Below, in pieces: positions 59,381-64,000 of a stretch of DNA of 64,000 bases. The notes under the pieces were generated by a model, which had not been told where the DNA came from, searched no databases, and saw only the letters and a list, made by a program, of their open reading frames with translations. Each line of letters starts with the position of its first letter. Position 1 is the first letter of the stretch. A program made the translations under genes and the position numbers. The stretch is from Agriotes lineatus (Eukaryota; Arthropoda; Insecta; Coleoptera; Elateridae), in contig OW679195.1 of assembly GCA_940337035.1 (NCBI GenBank), positions 176,486,015 to 176,550,014 on the forward strand, given 5' to 3'.

Positions 59381-59522
59381 AATAGTATATTAAAGTATGA
59401 GTGGATAACAAGGTCTTTAAAACACGCGCGAGTTTTCGAGCACGACGGCGTAGCCGAAGTGCTCGAAATAGAGCAAGTGTTTTAAAGACCAGTTATCCAC
59501 GAATACTTTACGCTATTTTTTA
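59381..59522. repeat. Compound hairpin with GC core
   Basis: Outer arms AATAGTATATTAAAGTAT...GTGGATAAC and GTTATCCACGAATACTTT...CTATTTTTT, then GGTCTTTAAAACAC (59412-59425) with its exact complement (59477-59490). The core stem TTTCGAGCAC / GTGCTCGAAA encloses GACGGCGTAGCCGAA. The shared terminus with 58648-58765 and the shared arm motif with 41.7 kb suggest one family. Confidence 0.75.
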
Positions 59523-59690
59523 TTATACCTCCAATACTGGAAATAAATTACGCACTAAAAACTTAGAAATAATTTTTGTGGTGATAAATCGAGAGGGCAT
59601 AATAATATTGCTACTATAGTTACGAGAATTAATTAAGTTTTTGTCGCGTCCATGTCCGTTGTTGCATTCAGTCGTTTCCTTGACAACCTT

Positions 59691-59752
59691 TAAAGCTCGG
59701 CGAGCTTTAATCGCCTGTATTCGCACGCTCAGGCGTGCTTTAAATGGCGATT
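59691..59752. repeat. Stacked short hairpins
   Basis: TAAAGCTCG G CGAGCTTTA (59691-59709) is followed by a second hairpin with AATCGCC and GGCGATT outside and CGCCT / AGGCG inside, up to 59752. It continues the hairpin-rich zone that begins at 58.6 kb. Confidence 0.65.
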
Positions 59753-59829
59753 CTGATGCAGGTCTAATAAAAAAAAACACATAATCTGCAAGAAAAACAC
59801 AAATGCATATAAAAATACACAATAAAAAG

Positions 59830-60310
59830 GATGCACGCTACAGGTATGCAAAATAACTTAAATAGGCCGCTAGAGTTCAATTATCAGTGCAAAATTGAAT
59901 GTCACTAACGCGAAATGAAATTGAACACCGCGAACCTGTCGATTCTTGAAATGCCCTTGCAAGTCACGCGGCCTGGCCTGACTCTCGCAGTCGTATTTCG
60001 GCACTCTGAAAACTTCATGCCGGCGGCTATTGCTGCAGGCCAAAACTTCACAATTTGAGCAATGCACGAGTCGCCTATCTGTTCGCGACCCTGGCGTGGA
60101 GACCGCTACGCACTTCTTAAGCGTTTTGGGTGCGACTGGATTCCTCTGGGTTCACGGCATCGTCGCAGTTCTTCATAATTGCAATGTTGCGATCTTTTTA
60201 ACACTCGGCGTTCCGAATTAGCTGTTGTTGCGCATTCACTCACGTTGGCACTCGCGTTAAGGCTACTTATAGTGGGTAGCCGCTTAACACAGCTCAACTA
60301 CTTATACGGT
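59830..60310. other. GC-balanced unique block, possible cis-regulatory
   Basis: Complex sequence of even composition. Opposed short frames on both strands have no recognisable features. Regulatory role inferred only. Confidence 0.25.
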
Positions 60311-61059
60311 GTGCTAGCTTAACATGCTAGGACATAAAGGATACGATTAGGCTTATTGCTAGCAATATATGTAAGAAATATATGAATACAGTTGGCACGA
60401 ATTGCCCCGTTTCATAACAGACAAAATTCAAGTATAAAACTAATTCATATGCCCACAGATAGATCATATCAATATTTAGCAGAATTAATCTACTTGATCT
60501 TCTGGATTCAGTAATCTTGATTTATATGAGGAGGGTAAAGGAAGCACACTTAGGCCCGCGGTGCTATCCCCATCTACGTGTTTGTGTGTGGACTTATTGC
60601 TTTTCTTCATAGACCAGTCTTTAGAAAAAAGTTACTAATGAATGATCTTCTCGGTTTTTTCCCGTCTACGTTTTTCTGTGTTGTCAGTAAGTTCTAGATA
60701 TAATATTTCCCTCGTGCTTTCTACAAAATGGAATTAGAGTAATCGTGCACTATTGTAAAACTTTGTTTGTATTTTTGTCATTTTCAAATGGTAATTAATG
60801 CACTCAGTTTTCTCAAAGAATACTACATATTCAGTAACAGTTCTTAGGTTTATTGTCCGTAATAACTTTTTTGTAAGATTCCACATAGCTAATGATTTCT
60901 CAGTAATACAAGTGAGAACACGAAATATAAAAGTCTGTGGAATCCAGAAAATATTGCATTTGCCTAACATCCTCCTAATTGTACGAGTAATTCAAATTGT
61001 CTGAAATTTGCTTCTGAAGATAAATGTAAATCTTACGGGACTTTGCTTATTTTAAAGGA
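60311..61059. other. AT-rich spacer, nothing recognised
   Basis: No supported gene or repeat. Confidence 0.4.
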
Positions 61060-62420
61060 AACTAAAAAAATTTTCACCTTCAGCTTCCTGGACATAGCGA
61101 TTGTTAGCTGTAAACGGCAGAAGATTGACCTTTTCCAGCAATTTCCCGATTGTATTTTTCCTCCCACTAGCGTATTTCTAGCTCCAAGATTGTGTATGCA
61201 AATAAATTCTAAACATTTACGTTCTGAGGATTGGATATTTGCAAAAATCGCCCGGAATAAAATATTGTGTCGCCCACAGCCGCGTCAGAAATGGAGTCTG
61301 GTCGTTATTTTTTAGACTGGATGTCCTTGCCGACTAATGACTAAAATGACCGGGGTAAATAAGAGGACACCGCCGCAGTCAATTTTTTTAAACTATTCTC
61401 GATTGGCTTTGGTGCCCGCGTTGACACAGGGCGATTAGTCTCATTTGCGATAGATAAATTTACTCTTTTATCTTAATCCAGCCATATTTGGTCTTGGCTT
61501 CATGCAGAGGCGTCTAATTATATAAGTCTAAACTTAACATATAGATTGCTAACAAACATTATAGAAATAAAATATCCTTTGAACGTTTGAAGAACCATAT
61601 ACGGCAATTCTTTGGACGCCGAAGAAGACTATTTGTTCAGCATCAAAGTAGTTCCTGGTATTATGAAAAAGCTTTGTGTATCTTACGATGTGCTACACTG
61701 TTTAAAGATCCGCAACTGAAATAGCTACCTCTGGGTACTTAACGTTGCAACTGTAAACATACTTAATGCTAATTTATTCGTCGTGATTCTACATCCCGAA
61801 GTAACAAATAATACTCGGCATTTTGCTGCTTTTAACTGCTACCCTTCGGTTGACAAATGTCATGTTGAAGTTGCGGATTTTTCTAGCAACTAACCGGTGA
61901 AGCTTGGAGTCGTTAAGACATTAAAAAAATCTTTGTAGGCGACCTTTGAGACCTGGGGGCGGCGAGTGCAGTTAGTAACTGTCAAGTTCTTGAAAAGGAC
62001 TGGTGGCACAATTCGCTTTTGCTGCGGTAGTAATGGCATTTGCAAAAATTATAAAGAACACTTGCGAAGGTACTGTTATATTTGCATCGTGCACTCCGAT
62101 TTTCCTCCAGTTATAATTATTAAATTACCAGCGAGAAACCGGTTGATCCGAGCTGAAATTATGAAATCGAACAATTAATTTTCCGACTTTACGACAGCCG
62201 TAAGTAAACCGCATTGACAAGCAAACTGCACAATTTCTACATAATTACTCGCCCATTTTAAAAGTTGCTCGGTGAATGGTCGCCTTGGGCCTTTTCCCGA
62301 TTATGTCCAAGCAGTAGAATTTTAAATTATTAAAGTTGTCGCCTTTACTGCTGCAGGCCTACGTGTTCGAAAAACTTCTAAAGGTTACGGGTGAAATTAT
62401 ATAAGCATATAGTTAATTTA
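61060..62420. other. Mostly GC-balanced unique DNA
   Basis: Two balanced stretches (about 61060-61460 and 61900-62420) are separated by AT-rich sequence. Frames at 61043-61315 and 61966-62178 have no family resemblance. Possible regulatory DNA, by inference. Confidence 0.25.
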
Positions 62421-63060
62421 GTCTGCAAGTGCATGCCAAGTACAAATTGAAATTAGCAACTGTATGAGTTGGCTTAGCTTCACCATTAATTGCTATTAAA
62501 GAAAATGTTTTTCTTCTTCATTCTTGATTTTAAGCTTCTATCCACTTTCTTTTTTCTGTTGGCGACATATCGGAATTTCTGTCTTTTTTTCGATGATTCC
62601 ATGTTTCTGTAGAATTTCACTGCATTTATAAATTTGCGAAATATACTTGAAATAATATTCTAATTAAAGATAACTATATTTTCTTGAAAAGCACGGTAGT
62701 AACTTCCATGAAACACGTGCTTTTGTCATGCAGTAGTTGCAAATACTATCAAGCAAAATCCCCAAGGCTGTTTTATTCTAATTCTAGGAATATCATACAT
62801 TCTAACTGTTAGTACAGTGTTTAGTTGTAAAATTATATACGTTTTAGTTCAATGTTACATTTAAGGCAGCTATGCATTTTACTTATTTACTCTTAATAGA
62901 CATCAGTTACAAAAAATGGGCCTTATATCCTGTGCAATAATCGATCTGTGTGCACATTTTGTGTTATCAGTATTTCCAACATTTAATTTTGTTGAAAACA
63001 TTTGTTTGCTATAAAAATGCGTGGACTTTGGTAGCACATTTCACCCATACATCTTAGTTA
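62421..63060. other. AT-rich spacer, nothing recognised
   Basis: No supported gene or repeat. Confidence 0.4.
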
Positions 63061-63108
63061 AAGAGGAACTGAAGCGGAATAGTAGCGCGGGAGCCATTGT
63101 GGATGGAA

Positions 63109-63355
63109 CTAGTGTAAATGTATAATACTTTAGTAAGTATTAGAGCTAACAGCGAAAAATTTTGGACCATTTTTTCATTGCTACCAAGATTTAATAATAT
63201 ATTGAAAAATAAGGTTGGTAAAACTGACAACTCGTGTGTCAGTTTACCAACGTTGTTTTTCAATATATCATAAACTCTTGGTAGCCATGAAAAAATTATC
63301 CAAAATGTTTCGCTGTTTGGTCTACTTTTACTCAAGTATTATACAGGTACACTAG
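63109..63355. mobile_element. Palindromic MITE-like element
   Basis: The ends CTAGTGTAAATGTATAATAC and CTAGTGTACCTGTATAATAC (complement of the right side) start two arms of about 110 bp that share AACAGCGAAA, 'ttggacc', TACCAAGA and 'tatattgaaaaa', and close on AAACTGACA / TGTGTCAGTTT near 63218. A 20-base direct repeat with 16 matches (63071-63090 and 63358-63377, AGTAGCGC core) flanks it. No coding capacity; the minus-strand frame at 63054-63335 runs through the palindrome. Confidence 0.75.
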
Positions 63356-63380
63356 ATGGAACGGATTAGTAGCGCCGATT

Positions 63381-63747
63381 ACAGTGCCTTTATATAGACA
63401 GTGGCGACAATAGGGTGTCCTATTTTTGATTGGCTTCATAGATCACGTGGTTTTAGTCGCCATGTTTAGGCTAAATCACCTGCAATTCGTGTTATACTTT
63501 TGGCAGTACTGAAGTGTATTGTCAGTATATGTCAAATTCGAGGTTAGTAGCTTAGGTTTTAATTGATTTTTGACACAGACTTAACCTGCAAATCCCGAAT
63601 GTTTTCAGTACTTCCAAACGTAAAACACGTATCACAGGCGACTCTGATTACGAATTTAAATGAACGCCCGTTACAGATTTGCCTAAATATGGCGGCGGGG
63701 ACGTGGTTTAGTTGTATTGTCGCCACTTGTTTATATAAAGGCACTGT
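63381..63747. mobile_element. MITE with 30-bp TIRs, related to the foldback at 28 kb
   Basis: The ends ACAGTGCCTTTATATAGACA and ACAGTGCCTTTATATAAACA continue as GTGGCGACAATA on both sides. The interior is partly palindromic ('cgccat.tttaggc' and 'agtactgaa' occur in both arms). The left half matches the 28010-28216 foldback through 'actgaagtgtattg' and 'tcaaattcgaggttag'. No clean target duplication is visible. Confidence 0.75.
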
Positions 63748-64000
63748 GATATTGAAAATATCATTAACTAAGCATATCATTAACTAAGCAACACAGATAG
63801 TAGCAGATACTTATTGTTTCACATACAAAAATGGTTGAAGTTGCTGATTGCCAAATATTGGGGTTACTTAGTTACTGAAAATTCGATACAAATAAAACAT
63901 TTGCTGCAAATTACAAAAAAATCTATGGAATTTAGTCAAAATTAAAATATACTAAAAATTTATTGGAAATTTGCTAAAAACTTGTTTCTTTAATTTATTA
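63748..64000. other. AT-rich window end, nothing recognised
   Basis: No supported feature. Confidence 0.4.

Overview
This is an AT-rich stretch (roughly two thirds A+T by eye) of an animal nuclear genome, most likely an insect. The evidence is the mobile-element content: a pogo/Tigger-type DNA transposon, a hAT element, TTAA-flanked and TA-flanked MITEs, several non-LTR retrotransposon (LINE) remnants of RTE-like and CR1/jockey-like type, tRNA-headed SINE-like sequences, and repeat ends of the CAGGGTGT type that are common in insects. I cannot narrow the order from the sequence; a beetle is only a guess. No host protein-coding gene is recognisable in the 64 kb, so the window is probably intergenic or lies inside a very large intron.

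Layout. 0-9.2 kb: a long-inverted-repeat element with a 10-bp target duplication (228-1052), a possible TATA promoter (about 2185), a compound hairpin (2691-2802), the 3' half of a leucine tRNA (6140-6188) and a short telomere-like CCTAA stretch (7714-7752). 9268-12171: a structurally complete pogo-like transposon with perfect 24-bp terminal inverted repeats, TA target duplication, arrays of a TGGCCA-centred palindrome near both ends, and a transposase split by one -1 frameshift at an A8 run that reads as a slippery A AAA AAA. 13-20 kb: a LINE C-terminus, one copy of a 230-bp MITE (15527-15755), a TTAA-flanked palindromic MITE (17514-17783) and GC-balanced unique blocks. 20-30 kb: a tRNA-headed SINE-like unit, a 950-bp near-complete palindrome (25148-26098), and a hAT element with an exact 8-bp target duplication (27585-29293) that carries a foldback and a tRNA-like head inside it. 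30-37.7 kb: a decayed RTE-like LINE interrupted by a younger LINE 3' end on the other strand, another repeat tail, a SINE head and the second MITE copy (37475-37707). 38-49 kb: GC-balanced blocks, a paired dispersed repeat (36 and 41 kb) and a 5'-truncated LINE with an intact reverse-transcriptase frame (42667-43773). 49-64 kb: LINE fragments, a cluster of compound hairpins (58.6-59.8 kb) and two adjacent palindromic elements at the end, one of them related to the foldback inside the hAT element.

Between the repeats are about a dozen 300-900-bp blocks with balanced base composition, no repeat character and no good reading frame. Together with the absence of genes they suggest, but do not prove, a regulatory landscape around a gene lying outside the window. 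The most interesting items are the possibly frameshift-regulated pogo-like transposase with its palindromic binding-site-like arrays, the dense set of palindromic elements whose transcripts would form hairpins, and a recurring compound-hairpin architecture (AT-rich arms around a GC core) at 2.7, 41.7, 58.7 and 59.4 kb that I cannot assign to a known family.
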